From: Streptomyces sp. NBC_01754
GTDB lineage: Bacteria > Actinomycetota > Actinomycetes > Streptomycetales > Streptomycetaceae
Assembly (NCBI RefSeq): GCF_035918015.1
Contig: NZ_CP109132.1
Span: forward strand, 5,952,001 to 6,016,000
DNA length: 64,000 nt
Reading direction: 5' to 3'
Part shown: one piece after another, positions 16,750-24,504 of the stretch
Numbering within the stretch: the stretch's first letter is position 1
Layout: every line of letters begins with the position of its first letter
Notes under the pieces: model-generated
What the model saw: only the letters and a program-made list of their open reading frames with translations
What the model was told of the DNA's origin: nothing
Databases searched by the model: none
Position numbers and translations under genes: made by a program

Positions 16750-19010
16750 CCAGCACCGGTGGGCCAAGTGTGGGTGCGACCCTCCGCCTGCTCGACAAGG
16801 CGGACAAGGAGATCGTCAAGCTGGACCGGGCGATCGTCGGAGCGGTCTACAAGTTTCAGCACGAGTTCCGTAAGAACCCCGAGGCGCCGGGCTTTGATCT
16901 CAAGCCGCTGAAGGGCCACGAGCGGCTGTGGTCGGCGCGCGTCAACCGCGAGTACCGGGCTCTGCTGGTGCGGCTCGGCGGCAACGACTGGCTGCTGGTC
17001 TCGGTCAAACACCGCGGACACGTCCACCGCAACCTCGACCGGTTCGCGTACGGCATCAACCAGATCACGGGTGCGATCGAGTACGTGGACCTCCACGTGG
17101 TGGAGGAGGACGTCCTCGGCGAGGGGGGATCCGGGGAGCACGCGGAGAGGCCGGCCCAGGAAGCCGCCGTCCCCGAAGCGCCGCTGTTCGCCGCCTACAC
17201 CGCGCGGCAACTGGCCGACCTGGGTGTGGCCGAGCCGCTGATCCCGATCGCTCTCAAACTCACTACGGACGACGAGCTGCTCGGACTCGCCGAGTACGCT
17301 CCGCGGCACACCGGCGAGGTGCTGCTGCGGCTGCGTGACGGAGTCCCGTATCAGCAGGTCATGGACGAGGTCACCGCGCCGGTAGCGGTCGCGGGATCGC
17401 CCGGGAGCACCGACGGTGAGAACTGGCGGGCTGCGGCGGACCGCTCGCAGGCCGTGGTGATCACCGACGACGAGTCCCTGCGCGGCATCATCGAGGAGGG
17501 CGACTTCGGGCGGTGGAAGGTGTTCCTCCACCCCACCCAGGAACGGCTGGTGGCACGTACGTACTCCGGGCCCGCCCGGGTGGGCGGTGGACCCGGAACA
17601 GGGAAGACGATCGTCGCCCTGCATCGGGTGAAGCATCTCGTGGAACGACTGCCCCCCGGCCACAACAAGCCGGTCCTCTTCACCACCTTCAACAAGAACC
17701 TCGCCGCAGACCTCCGCTCCCGCCTTCTTTCGCTCGGCGGGCCGCACCTGCTCGCCCGTGTCGACATCCTGCACGTCGACCAGTTGGCGACGCGCGTGGT
17801 CAGCGAGGCCGACCCGGGGAACGCCAAGCGCCGGATCGACGACACACAGGCTCTGCGCGAGTGGCGCCAACTGCTGGTGGAAGCCGGGGAGAGCCGCTGG
17901 GACGCCGAGTTCCTCTGCGACGAGTGGAACCAGGTGATCCTCGGCCAGGCCGTGTCGTCACGCGCCGACTACTTCCGTGCCCGACGGGCCGGGCGGGGCC
18001 GCAGTGTGTCCCGCGCCGACCGTGCCGAGATCTGGCAGCTGGCCGAGCGCTTCACCCAGCGGCTGGACGTCAACGGTTGGGAGACGCACCGCCAGGTGGC
18101 GGAACGCGCCGCCCAGTTGGAGACGGCGCGCCAGCACAAGATCGAGGAGCGCCGTCGCCAGGAGGAAGAGTCGGGTGGCCCCGGCAACATCCACGCGCAG
18201 TCCGGGACCGGCGCCTGGATGCGGTACCGCTACCGGCACATCGTCGTGGACGAGGCCCAGGACCTCGGTGCCGCGCATTGGAAGATGCTGCGGTCCATGG
18301 CACCCCGGGAGGCCGACGACATCTTCCTCGTCGGTGACACACACCAGAGGATCTACGACAACCAGGTCACCCTCGGCAGCCTGGGCGTCAACATCCGGGG
18401 GCGCTCGTCGAAACTGACGCTCAGCTATCGCACCACCCGCGAGATCCTGAGCGCCGCGATCCGCATCCTGGAAGGAACCGACTTCGACGACCTCGACGGC
18501 GGCTCCGACGACCTGGCCGGATACCGCTCGGTGCTGCACGGCGGACGCCCCCGCCTGCGGAGTGCGGACAGCTGGGACAAGGAACTCGACCTCGTCGTGG
18601 AGCAGGTCCAGGCATGGCACGACGTCCCGCGCGAGTCCGTCGCGGTCTGTGTGCCGACGAACGACATGGCTGACGAGGTGGTGACGCGGCTCGCCCGCCG
18701 CGGCATCATGGCCACGAAGATCACCGGCGACGGGGCGCGGGGCGTGGAGGGGGTGCACGTCGGCACCATGTACCGGTTCAAGGGGCTCGAGTACCGCTGC
18801 ATGATCATTGCCGGCGTCTCGGAGGGCCTGGTGCCCCGCGCGGCTGTGGACGCCTGGGAACGGACCGACCGCCTTCGCCACAGGCGAGAACTGCAACGAG
18901 CGCGCTCGCTGCTGTTCGTCGCGGCCACCAGGGCTCGGGACGCACTGACCATTTCCTGGAACGGTGAGCCCAGCCGGTTCCTGCGCCCGCTGGGAGCAGG
19001 GGATCGCTGA
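16746..19010 (+). CDS. UvrD/Rep superfamily 1 helicase with RelE-like N-terminal domain
   Basis: 754 residues. The ATG at 16746 overlaps the stop of the large helicase (ATGA). Residues about 8-110 read like a RelE/ParE toxin fold: DKADKEIVKLDRAIVGAV, a LKPLKGHERLWSARV strand, YRALLVRL and a C-terminal SVKHRGHVHRNL. The helicase motor follows, with Walker A GGPGTGKT (about residue 280), DEAQD (about 500), GDTHQRIYDN, a FKGLEYR segment and the C-terminal AATRARDAL motif. Superfamily 1 motors unwind DNA 3' to 5'. Coupling implies it is made with the giant helicase. Whether the RelE-like part cuts RNA or serves only as a docking fold is unknown. Confidence 0.88.
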   Translation: MTSTGGPSVGATLRLLDKADKEIVKLDRAIVGAVYKFQHEFRKNPEAPGFDLKPLKGHERLWSARVNREYRALLVRLGGNDWLLVSVKHRGHVHRNLDRFAYGINQITGAIEYVDLHVVEEDVLGEGGSGEHAERPAQEAAVPEAPLFAAYTARQLADLGVAEPLIPIALKLTTDDELLGLAEYAPRHTGEVLLRLRDGVPYQQVMDEVTAPVAVAGSPGSTDGENWRAAADRSQAVVITDDESLRGIIEEGDFGRWKVFLHPTQERLVARTYSGPARVGGGPGTGKTIVALHRVKHLVERLPPGHNKPVLFTTFNKNLAADLRSRLLSLGGPHLLARVDILHVDQLATRVVSEADPGNAKRRIDDTQALREWRQLLVEAGESRWDAEFLCDEWNQVILGQAVSSRADYFRARRAGRGRSVSRADRAEIWQLAERFTQRLDVNGWETHRQVAERAAQLETARQHKIEERRRQEEESGGPGNIHAQSGTGAWMRYRYRHIVVDEAQDLGAAHWKMLRSMAPREADDIFLVGDTHQRIYDNQVTLGSLGVNIRGRSSKLTLSYRTTREILSAAIRILEGTDFDDLDGGSDDLAGYRSVLHGGRPRLRSADSWDKELDLVVEQVQAWHDVPRESVAVCVPTNDMADEVVTRLARRGIMATKITGDGARGVEGVHVGTMYRFKGLEYRCMIIAGVSEGLVPRAAVDAWERTDRLRHRRELQRARSLLFVAATRARDALTISWNGEPSRFLRPLGAGDR

Positions 19011-19211
19011 GCCGGTTCCCTGCGTGTCGGGTGCCTGTACGGTGTGCTCGCCGACAGAGCTCGGCAAGCCTGCCGGCACGCGCGGGCGAAGTGGTATTCG
19101 CGACGCCGTCAGGCCTCTCATCGCGGACAGGAGCTCTCCGCCAGCCGCTCCGATGGCGCGGTCGCGGAGGAGCTTCTTGATGCTCTGACGACGTTTGCCT
19201 CGTGGCTCTAG
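19011..19211 (+). other. In-frame open stretch after helicase stop, possible gene remnant
   Basis: The helicase frame continues open for 66 codons after its TGA, to a TAG at 19209. The end reads plausibly like protein (AVAEELLDALTTFASWL). A GTG inside the stretch could start a 55-residue product, but no good ribosome site is seen. By hand count about 73% of its codons end in G or C, lower than is typical here. It could be the decayed 3' end of a lost gene, a readthrough tail, or chance. Confidence 0.25.
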
Positions 19212-19557
19212 TAGGGCCTGGTCAGGTCGGTGCGGGGATGGGTATGTCGCGGTGGCAGGTGGGGCTGGCGCCGGCCCATGTCGCGAGGAGGGCCTGTAGC
19301 TCGCGGACGACGCGGTAGGGGCTCAGGCCGGCGCCATGTCTTTTGGGGCAGGCCGCCGTGGCCCGGCCGGGGCGTGCCCCCCCGTTCCGTGTCCGGGGCC
19401 GCGCTCCGTGTGGTGAGCGGCCCCGGATGAGTGGTTGTGGTCGTCCGGCCGGTGGCGTCGACCATGATCTGTACGGCCCGGTGTGGTGGTGTGCGAGTGT
19501 GCAGCCGCCACGCTTGTTGCGCGGTCGCGGGTCGGGCTGGGTTCGCCGGAGGTTTTG
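19212..19557. other. Gene-poor stretch at the island edge
   Basis: I see no convincing complete gene. A minus-strand frame ending near 19222 reads SPYRVVRELQALLATWAG and could be the 3' end of a degenerate transposase or similar gene. The GGGCCTGGTCAGG near 19214 could belong to an old element end, but no matching inverted end was found. This may mark the right border of the defence island. Confidence 0.25.
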
Positions 19558-19986
19558 ATGGAGCCTTTGATCGCTCTCGTCGCCGGGTTTCTGGGAGCGG
19601 GGCTGGCGGGTCTGCTGGGTGTGGACGCGCTGGAGGGGTGGCAGGCCGCTTTGCGTGTCGGGCTGGCGCTGATGTTCCTGCTCACGGGATTCGCGCATTT
19701 CCAGCCGCGGATGCGGGCCGAGATGATCGCAATGGTCCCGCTCTCCATGCCCCGGCCGGACCGTCTGGTGACCCTCACCGGCCTGCTCGAACTGGCCGGT
19801 GCGGTCGGCCTGCTGATCCCCTGGACAGCTCCATGGGCGGCGATCGGGCTGATTCTCCTGTTGGTCGCGATGTTCCCGGCGAACGTCTCCGCAGCGCGCA
19901 GAGGTGTTGCCCAGGGAGACCCGATCGGCCGCCGTACCCTGCTCCAGGCGGTGTTCATCGCCGCGGCCGTGCTCACGCTCGTGTGA
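19558..19986 (+). CDS. DoxX-like small membrane protein
   Basis: 142 residues from the ATG at 19558, preceded by GGAGG 5-9 bases upstream. Four hydrophobic segments are visible. MFLLTGFAHF and FPANVSAARRG in the second half fit the DoxX/DoxX-like superfamily. DoxX relatives have been linked to thiol and redox homeostasis at the membrane, but this subgroup has no assigned reaction. It stands alone between the island edge and the convergent Lrp gene. A hairpin at 20063-20095 follows. Confidence 0.75.
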   Translation: MEPLIALVAGFLGAGLAGLLGVDALEGWQAALRVGLALMFLLTGFAHFQPRMRAEMIAMVPLSMPRPDRLVTLTGLLELAGAVGLLIPWTAPWAAIGLILLLVAMFPANVSAARRGVAQGDPIGRRTLLQAVFIAAAVLTLV

Positions 19987-20062
19987 CCCCCTCGGTTTGC
20001 GGAGCGGAAGTACCCCGAGGTGAGCGGGCGGCAACGCGCCTGGGCCCAGGAAGAGGCCCACG

Positions 20063-20095
20063 GCCGGGGCAGGGGGTGTGGCGGAGTGCCCCGGC
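20063..20095. terminator. Hairpin between convergent DoxX and Lrp genes
   Basis: A 9-bp inverted repeat GCCGGGGCA / TGCCCCGGC with a 15-base loop, located between two convergent genes. A weaker repeat CCTCGG / CCGAGG lies at 19990-20030. A shared terminator is the simplest reading. Confidence 0.5.
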
Positions 20096-20262
20096 GGCCC
20101 CTTCGGCGGTGAGTGTCTTCTGCCGTGGCCGGACCCCGGCCTTCATGCCGCGGGCCGCGGTCCTCGTCTCGTGCCGGTCGCGACCACCGGACGCGGCGGC
20201 GGCACGCGGGAGACGACGCGGAAGGAACACCGAGCCCCGCGGCCGACACGAGGCGCGGGGGC

Positions 20263-21252
20263 CTACCGGGGCGGCCCGACCAGCCTGCCCTGGTAGACGA
20301 GCGAGGCGGCCTGTTTGAGGGTGCGCAGCCGGACGCTGACCGTGTAGCCGGTGACCCCGGGCACCGTCGCGAGCCGGCGGCTGAGCCAGTCGTAGAAGTC
20401 GGCGGTGTGCGTGCACATGACGATCGCCATCAGGTTCTGGGCGCCGGTCGTGGCGGAGGCGAAGACGACCCGGGGGAGCGCGGCAACGGCCGAGCCCGTC
20501 TCGTGCAGCCGCGCGGGTGAGGTGTTCATCCACAGCGCGGCACTGAAGGAGTAGCCCAGCTTCTCCAGGGCCAGGTCCACGTCGTAGAACAGGGTGCCCG
20601 AGCGTTCCAGCACCTCCAGCCGCCGCGCGACCCGTCCGGTGGTCCAGCCGGTGCGGCCGGCGAGCATGGCCTGGCTCGCCCGGCCGTCCTCGGCGAGTGC
20701 GGCGAGCAGGGCGGCGTCCTCCTCGTGCGGTTCGACCGGCCGGCCCAGCGGTGTCGTACGGGGGTGGTGCTCGCGAAGGAAGTCCAGCGCCTCCTGGGGG
20801 AGCGAGGGGCCGAGCCTTCCCCAGTCGGCGCCGGGTGGGGAGTAGGTGTGCAGCGCCATACGGGTGTCGATCTCCAGCACCCCCGGGGTGCGGGCGAGTT
20901 GGCGCAGCACCTCCGGCATCCGCCCCTCGTGGGGTGTCGCGATCGAGCACACGATCTCTGAGCCGCCGAAGGAGATGGTCGCGAAGGAGACCTCCGGAAG
21001 CCGCGTCAGCGCCTCGGCGCACGCGTCGATCCGGTCGGGGCGCAGCGAGATCCGGACCACGCTGGCCACCAGACCCTGCACCGCCGGGTTGACGCGCCCC
21101 ACCACTCTTACCGTTCCCGCCCGGCACATCGTCCGGTAGCGCCGCGCGACGGTCTGCTCCGAAGCCCCCACCACCTCCCCGACCAGCCGGAACGGTGCCC
21201 GGGGTGCGACGTGGAGAGCGTGGAGGATATGGCTGTCCAGAGTGTCGAGCAT
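20263..21252 (-). CDS. Lrp/AsnC family regulator with duplicated domains
   Basis: 329 residues from the ATG at 21252. The frame stays open upstream, but MLDTLDSHILHALH is the standard start of an AsnC-type helix-turn-helix. There are two helix-turn-helix/ligand-domain units: the first HTH around residues 3-50, with a sensing domain to about 140, and a second HTH around 175-225 (DAALLAALAEDGRASQAMLA) with another sensing domain to the end. Tandem Lrp proteins of this length are common in Streptomyces. The gene diverges from an efflux pump gene 253 bases away, so it probably controls that pump in response to a small molecule, perhaps an amino acid. The ligand is not evident. Confidence 0.88.
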   Translation of the reverse strand: MLDTLDSHILHALHVAPRAPFRLVGEVVGASEQTVARRYRTMCRAGTVRVVGRVNPAVQGLVASVVRISLRPDRIDACAEALTRLPEVSFATISFGGSEIVCSIATPHEGRMPEVLRQLARTPGVLEIDTRMALHTYSPPGADWGRLGPSLPQEALDFLREHHPRTTPLGRPVEPHEEDAALLAALAEDGRASQAMLAGRTGWTTGRVARRLEVLERSGTLFYDVDLALEKLGYSFSAALWMNTSPARLHETGSAVAALPRVVFASATTGAQNLMAIVMCTHTADFYDWLSRRLATVPGVTGYTVSVRLRTLKQAASLVYQGRLVGPPR

Positions 21253-21287
21253 GGAGCAAGTATGCCGCCCGGTGTCCTCGGATAGTG

Positions 21288-21324
21288 GTTTCCACCGGTT
21301 CTGTGGGTTCGAATTGTTGGAAAC
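21288..21324. promoter_or_regulatory. Inverted repeat in Lrp/efflux-pump intergenic region
   Basis: GTTTCCA at 21288-21294 and TGGAAAC at 21318-21324 form a 7-bp dyad separated by 23 bases. A smaller GTGG-TTT-CCAC repeat overlaps the left arm. It is 36 bases upstream of the Lrp start and about 180 upstream of the pump start. A binding site for the Lrp protein is the natural guess. Confidence 0.4.
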
Positions 21325-21505
21325 GAGCCTCTCGGTGGAGACTCGGGGAGGCTCGACGGTCGTCTCTCGGGCCACCGGCCGACGGCGACCGGTGCGGCCG
21401 GGCCCCCACGCGGCTCGGGCCCGCGCGGCCGGACACGCCCCCGAGGCCCCCTGTCTCTCGTCTGTTCCCCGCGCCGGACCCCCCTGGCGCCCCGAAGGAG
21501 TTGTG

Positions 21506-23119
21506 TTGTCCCAGTCACCGCCCTCAGCCGTGCCCCGTCGCGGGGCGACCATAGTCATGGCCTGCCTCGGGGTCTTCGTCGCCTACCTGCCGGTGACCAG
21601 CGTCTCGGTGAGTCTGACCGCCATCCAGTCGGCCCTGTCCACGACGACCTCGCAGCTGGCCTGGGTGTCGGACGCCTTCGTGCTGCCGATGGCGGCCTTC
21701 ATCCTCACCGCCGGGGTCTTCGGCGACGTCCACGGCCGGCGCAAGGTCTTCGTCGCCGGGCTGCTGCTCTCCGCCGTCGGCGCGGCCACGTCGCTCACCG
21801 CGCACTCGATCGGCCAGCTGTGGACCGGGCAGGCACTGTCCGGGCTCGGCGCGGCCGCGCTGCTGCCCACGACACTGGCCCTCATCAGCCACGCCGTCCC
21901 CGATCACCGTGAACGCGGGAAGTTCATCGGTATCTGGGCGATGTGCCTGCTGGGCGCGCTCGCCCTCGGGGGTGTGCTGGCCGGGTCGATCCTCAGCCAG
22001 TTCGGCTGGCGCTGGATCTTCCTCGTACCGCTCCCCGTCGCGCTCGTCGCCGTCGTCATCTCGCTGCGGTCCCTGCCCGAGTCCCGCGCGCCGCGCGCCG
22101 CGCGGCTCGACTGGCCGGGGCAGATCACGGCCGCGCTCGCCATCACCGCGCTCGTCTACGGCGTCATCGAGGGCGGCGCCGGCTCCTTCGGCGACACGCA
22201 GGTCGTCGCTGCGCTGGCCGTCTCCGTCGTCAGCGGCGTCCTCTTCGTCGTGATCGAGCGGCGCTCCGCCCACCCGATGCTCGACCTCGCGCTCTTCCGC
22301 AGCCCGGGCTTCACCGCCACGACCCTCGTCGCCATGATCATGTTCCTGGGCATGATCGGCTTCTTCTTCGTGCTGAGCCTCTACTTCGGGATGGTCCAGC
22401 GGCTCGACACCCTCTCCATCGCCTGGCGGCTGCTCGTGATCACCGGGTCCGGGCTGATCGTCAGCGGTGTCGCCGGGCGTGTCATGCACCGGCTCTCACC
22501 GCGCCTCATGATCACCACGGGTCTGCTCATGGTGACGGCGGCCCTGCTCACCTTGCTCGGAGCCGATGCCGGTACCTCCTTCGCCTCGCTCTCCTGGCGG
22601 CTGCTCCTGCTGGGGGTGGGCATGGGGCTGGTGACGACGCCGATGACGGCCACCGCCGTCGCCTCCGTACCGCATCCGCTCGCCGGGATGGCGGCCGCCG
22701 GCAACAACGCCTTCCGGCAGGTCGGCGGTGCGCTCGGTCCCGCCGTGCTCGGCGCCCTGCTCACCAGCCGTGCCGTCTCCTCCCTTCCCGGCCACCTCGC
22801 CGACGCCGGGGTGGACGGCGCGCTGGCCGGCCAGGTCACCGCGGTGACGCGTGACGCCGGCCTCGGCGCGGTGGGCTCGATGGCCCTCGGCCCGGGGGCC
22901 GGCCAGGTCTGGGGCGCGGTCGGCGACGCCTTCCTCGACGGCATGCGCCTGTGCCTGATCGTTTCGGCGGGCCTCACGTTCCTGGCGGCGGTCCTCGCCT
23001 TCGTCCTCCTCCACCCCCGTCTGGGACGCGAGCGCTCGGTGAACGTCGCCGGCGAACCGGCCGCGCAGGCGCCCGGTGGTACGGAGCGGCGCGAAGTCGG
23101 CACGGTGGCCCCTGCCTGA
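21506..23119 (+). CDS. MFS drug exporter, DHA2 (14-helix) type
   Basis: 537 residues if started at the TTG at 21506, which has AAGGAG 5 bases upstream; the GTG at 21503 is an alternative with tighter spacing. The protein has many hydrophobic helices. The helix 2-3 loop GDVHGRRKVF and the motif C region GVLAGSILSQFGWRWIF, followed by a proline-rich edge, are typical of DHA2 proton-coupled drug antiporters such as those of the EmrB/QacA group. Substrates of this family are usually lipophilic cations or antibiotics; none can be named here. It diverges from the tandem Lrp regulator, which is its likely controller. A hairpin with a T-run overlaps its stop. Confidence 0.88.
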   Translation: MSQSPPSAVPRRGATIVMACLGVFVAYLPVTSVSVSLTAIQSALSTTTSQLAWVSDAFVLPMAAFILTAGVFGDVHGRRKVFVAGLLLSAVGAATSLTAHSIGQLWTGQALSGLGAAALLPTTLALISHAVPDHRERGKFIGIWAMCLLGALALGGVLAGSILSQFGWRWIFLVPLPVALVAVVISLRSLPESRAPRAARLDWPGQITAALAITALVYGVIEGGAGSFGDTQVVAALAVSVVSGVLFVVIERRSAHPMLDLALFRSPGFTATTLVAMIMFLGMIGFFFVLSLYFGMVQRLDTLSIAWRLLVITGSGLIVSGVAGRVMHRLSPRLMITTGLLMVTAALLTLLGADAGTSFASLSWRLLLLGVGMGLVTTPMTATAVASVPHPLAGMAAAGNNAFRQVGGALGPAVLGALLTSRAVSSLPGHLADAGVDGALAGQVTAVTRDAGLGAVGSMALGPGAGQVWGAVGDAFLDGMRLCLIVSAGLTFLAAVLAFVLLHPRLGRERSVNVAGEPAAQAPGGTERREVGTVAPA

Positions 23120-23130
23120 CGGGGGCCTTT
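23107..23130 (+). terminator. Hairpin with T-run after the efflux pump
   Basis: GGCCCC at 23107-23112 pairs with GGGGCC at 23122-23127, followed by TTT. It overlaps the end of the pump gene and precedes the promoter of the sulfatase operon. Confidence 0.5.
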
Positions 23131-23153
23131 CCGGCGGGGGACGGCCGGCCATT

Positions 23154-23179
23154 TGGTCAGTTGTCCAAGACGATTGACC
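23154..23179. promoter_or_regulatory. Operator-like repeats before the transporter-sulfatase operon
   Basis: The minus-strand unit GGTCAATCGTCTT (23167-23179) matches the 13-bp repeat found before the secreted hydrolase (29310-29335) and the oxidase (30041-30066). The adjacent plus-strand GGTCAGTTGTCC (23155-23166) is a related unit in the opposite orientation. The site covers the -35 hexamer, as expected for a repressor. Confidence 0.5.
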
Positions 23180-23202
23180 ACTCAGGGTGCGCCACCTAAA
23201 CT
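23174..23202 (+). promoter_or_regulatory. Sigma-70-type promoter of the transporter-sulfatase operon
   Basis: TTGACC (23174-23179), a 17-base spacer, then TAAACT (23197-23202). This is close to the Streptomyces housekeeping consensus (TTGACN, TANNNT). The predicted start of transcription is about 25 bases before the GTG of the first gene. Confidence 0.6.
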
Positions 23203-23231
23203 CCCGGGACCATCCAGACCAGGAGGCGCCG

Positions 23232-24503
23232 GTGACCGCACCGCCCGAGGATCGGACTGGCCCCCCGGAACCGGTCGGCCCGGCAGAGGATCCCTCGGTG
23301 CCCGCGCCTCCCGTCACGACGGCGTGGCTGTGGTTGTTCGCCCTGGCCTGGCTCGGGTTCTGGCTGCTGGTGATGCTGCCCAGCCAGGTCATGCTCGCCC
23401 AGCTGGCCCGCGACATCGATCCCGCCCAGAAGGTCCGCCTGGCCAGCACGTTCCAGGGCGTCATGCTGGTCGCCATCGTGCTGGCGGTCCCGCTGGCGGG
23501 CTTCCTCTGTGACCGCACCCGACTGGCCTGGGGCCGCCGACGCGCCTGGGCGCTGGGCGGGTTCACCCTCGCCGCACTCGCCTTCGCCCTCGTCGGGCAG
23601 TTCGACTCGGTGCCGGTGGTGTGCGGGCTGCTCGTGCTCGTCGCGTTCGGACAGGCAGGCGTGCTCGTGGCCCTGAGCGCGATGATCGCCGATCAGGTAC
23701 CCGTGAACCAGCGCGGCCGCGCGTCGGCGGCCTTCGGCGCGCCCCAGGTGATCGCCCTGGCCGGAGGCATGGCGCTGGTCACCGAGGTCATCCACGACGT
23801 GTCCACCGCGTGGTGGGTGATCGCCCTGCTCGCCGCGGTCTGCTGTCTGCCCTTCCTGCTCGGCGTCGGCGAACCGGCGCCGGCTTCACGGACCAGGCCG
23901 GTCGGCGGCCTGCTGCACAACCTGACGCCGCCACGTCCGAGTCGGGCGCCGGACTACTACTGGGCCATGTCCACCAGGGTGCTGATCAACGCCGGCAACC
24001 TGGTCGGCACGGCGTACCTGCTCTACTACGTCGACGACGCCCTCCACCGCCCCGACCCGGAGAGCGCGGCGCTCACGCTCACCCTCGTCTACCTGGTGTT
24101 CTGCCTGGTCGCCACCTACGCGGCGGGGCTGATCTCCGACCGCAAGCTGTGCCGCAAGCCGCTCGTGATCGCCGGCGCCGCGTTCCAGATCGCGGCGGCA
24201 CTGAGCCTGGCGGTCTCACCGACGTGGGAGGCGGCGATCCTGGCCGCGGCCCTCCTCGGCGTCGGGTACGGCACCTTCCTCTCCGTCGACCAGGTGCTGA
24301 CCACCGAGGTCCTGCCCGACGAGCGCACCCGCGCCCGCGACCTGGGCCTCGTCAACGCCGCCCAGAACCTGCCCATCGCTCCCCTGGTCGGCTTCGCCGT
24401 ACTCACCCTCACCAACGAGAACTACCGTGCCCTCTATGCCGCCAGCGCACTGATCGTGTTGCTCGGGGCCTGGTCGGTGACGCGAATAAGGTCGGTGTCC
24501 TGA
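23232..24503 (+). CDS. MFS transporter of the sulfatase operon
   Basis: 423 residues from the GTG at 23232, which has AGGAGG 5 bases upstream. About twelve hydrophobic helices are visible, with an MFS loop CDRTRLAWGRRRAWALGG after helix 2 that resembles sugar/cation symporters (GPH type). It is followed after one base by the sulfatase gene, and that overlaps the activating enzyme gene. An import role for a sulfated or glycosylated compound fits the context, though export cannot be excluded. The substrate is unknown. Confidence 0.8.
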   Translation: MTAPPEDRTGPPEPVGPAEDPSVPAPPVTTAWLWLFALAWLGFWLLVMLPSQVMLAQLARDIDPAQKVRLASTFQGVMLVAIVLAVPLAGFLCDRTRLAWGRRRAWALGGFTLAALAFALVGQFDSVPVVCGLLVLVAFGQAGVLVALSAMIADQVPVNQRGRASAAFGAPQVIALAGGMALVTEVIHDVSTAWWVIALLAAVCCLPFLLGVGEPAPASRTRPVGGLLHNLTPPRPSRAPDYYWAMSTRVLINAGNLVGTAYLLYYVDDALHRPDPESAALTLTLVYLVFCLVATYAAGLISDRKLCRKPLVIAGAAFQIAAALSLAVSPTWEAAILAAALLGVGYGTFLSVDQVLTTEVLPDERTRARDLGLVNAAQNLPIAPLVGFAVLTLTNENYRALYAASALIVLLGAWSVTRIRSVS

Positions 24504-24504
24504 T

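Noticed and set aside
1..19010. Calling the island a standard class 1 DISARM system
   Set aside because: There is an adenine methylase and a helicase/DUF1998 protein, but no separate DrmA/DrmB pair, no PLD-family DrmC and no visible SNF2-type DrmD. Part of it could lie upstream of the window.
19201..19500. Insertion sequence at the end of the defence island
   Set aside because: No intact transposase, no pair of terminal inverted repeats and no target duplication could be found; kept only as a possible remnant.
19222..20061. Minus-strand 279-codon frame opposite the DoxX-like gene
   Set aside because: The plus strand holds a coherent four-helix membrane protein with a ribosome site. The minus product is a polar low-complexity sequence apart from its last 35 residues.
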